Made by a program: the position numbers and the translations under genes. Positions 63,640-64,000 of a stretch of 64,000 bases of DNA are shown one piece after another; positions within the stretch are counted from its first letter, which is position 1, and each line of letters opens with the position of its first letter. The stretch is from MPNP01 sp965116235 (GTDB lineage Bacteria; Pseudomonadota; Alphaproteobacteria; Rhodobacterales; Rhodobacteraceae). The stretch lies in the NCBI GenBank assembly GCA_965116235.1, contig OZ220496.1:2976001-3040000 (forward strand). Reading direction: 5' to 3'. Under the pieces are notes generated by a model. That model saw only the letters and a list, made by a program, of their open reading frames with translations. It made no database searches and had not been told where the DNA came from.

Positions 63640-64000
63640 TTGACGTTACAATCTCCTGACTTCCGTTCCTCTTCCAACTTGGTTGGGATACTCTGGATGA
63701 TTGTTTGCAGCCTGAACTTTGTTGCTGTATCGACGATTGTCAAAATTATAGGAACCGACGTTCCCGCAAGCCAGTCCGCTTTCTTGCGGTATCTGCTAGG
63801 GTTGATGTTCATCATTCCGATGCTTGGCAGCTTTCGGCACGTAAGAGTTGTCAAAAAAGATATGATCGTGTTCGGTTTTCGGGGCCTCTTTCATTCTCTT
63901 GGCGTCATGCTTTGGTTTTTTGCCATGACCCAGATTACCATCGCCGAAGTGACTTCCATGAATTATCTCACACCCGTATTTCTCTCGGTGGCGGCGATCC
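63640..64000 (+). CDS. EamA/DMT-family transporter, N-terminal part
   Basis: Open to the window end. After an in-frame TAG at 63631 the frame codes for W-M-I-V-C-S-L-N-F-V-A-V-S-T-I-V-K, then P-A-S-Q-S-A-F-L-R-Y-L-L-G-L, L-W-F-F-A-M-T-Q-I-T-I-A-E-V-T-S-M-N-Y-L-T-P-V-F, the first EamA repeat with four helices. The start is uncertain: TTG 63640 gives a normal N-terminus, ATG 63697 would cut into the first helix. Distinct from the EamA protein at 8.6 kb. Confidence 0.8.
   Translation, partial: MTLQSPDFRSSSNLVGILWMIVCSLNFVAVSTIVKIIGTDVPASQSAFLRYLLGLMFIIPMLGSFRHVRVVKKDMIVFGFRGLFHSLGVMLWFFAMTQITIAEVTSMNYLTPVFLSVAAI

Noticed and set aside
1..64000. CRISPR arrays, rRNA genes, replication origin, intact insertion sequence
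   Set aside because: No regularly spaced repeats, no rRNA-like stretches, no DnaA-box cluster and no transposase frame were found in the window.

Overview
The window looks like a chromosomal segment of an alphaproteobacterium. The evidence is a tRNA-His without the usual G-1 (G1:U72 pair, A73), which is the known state of a large alphaproteobacterial clade; the pcm-tolC-...-valS order; an MmcB-like protein; the efp/SuhB-like pair; and a dcw cluster that begins mraZ-rsmH-ftsL-ftsI. No rRNA is present, so the lineage cannot be narrowed from this stretch alone.

Layout. 1-2.9 kb: start of the division/cell wall cluster on the minus strand, with a promoter and MraZ-box-like repeats. 3-9.5 kb: Mrp/ApbC Fe-S carrier, a UvrD/PcrA helicase, a TerC-family protein and an EamA transporter. 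10.2-24.9 kb: a complete-looking RiPP operon, the most interesting part of the window. It has three precursor peptides with long NHLP-type leaders and exactly 37-residue Ser/Thr/Gly/Ala-rich cores, a fourth leader with no core, a LanM-like dehydratase with a degenerate cyclase half, a fused E1-like/YcaO cyclodehydratase, a SagB-type dehydrogenase, and a HlyD plus C39-peptidase/ABC plus second-ABC export set (NHLM type). I infer a product rich in dehydroamino acids with one or two azol(in)es per core, made without normal lanthionine cyclisation.

25-32.8 kb: tRNA-Gly, pcm, tolC, an orphan CoxL-like molybdenum hydroxylase subunit on the opposite strand, and valS. 32.8-36.1 kb: a decaying accessory patch holding a helicase C-terminal remnant, a small membrane protein with a second degenerate copy, and a frameshifted AAA ATPase. 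36.1-44.1 kb: class V aminotransferase, a two-gene ABC exporter, glycosyltransferase, YmdB-type phosphoesterase, 5-formyl-THF cyclo-ligase, MmcB, UmuC, UmuD and tRNA-His.

44.2-62 kb: two autotransporter paralogues in inverted orientation (45.1-47.6 minus, 59.5-62.0 plus) enclose housekeeping genes: glutamate-type dehydrogenase, lepA, rpmB, meaB, a DUF3108 gene, a UDG-like gene, efp, a thioesterase, a SuhB-like pseudoenzyme and ygfZ. Both autotransporter genes carry a run of nine G at the same place, 65 nt after the likely start codon. The run puts that start out of frame with the body of the gene, as expected for phase variation. 62-64 kb: an acyltransferase pseudogene, yebC and the start of another EamA transporter.

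Several genes (second RiPP ABC transporter, AAA ATPase, small membrane protein, one autotransporter) are each interrupted by the apparent loss of a single base. From sequence alone I cannot tell gene decay or phase variation from assembly indels, so these calls carry that caveat.
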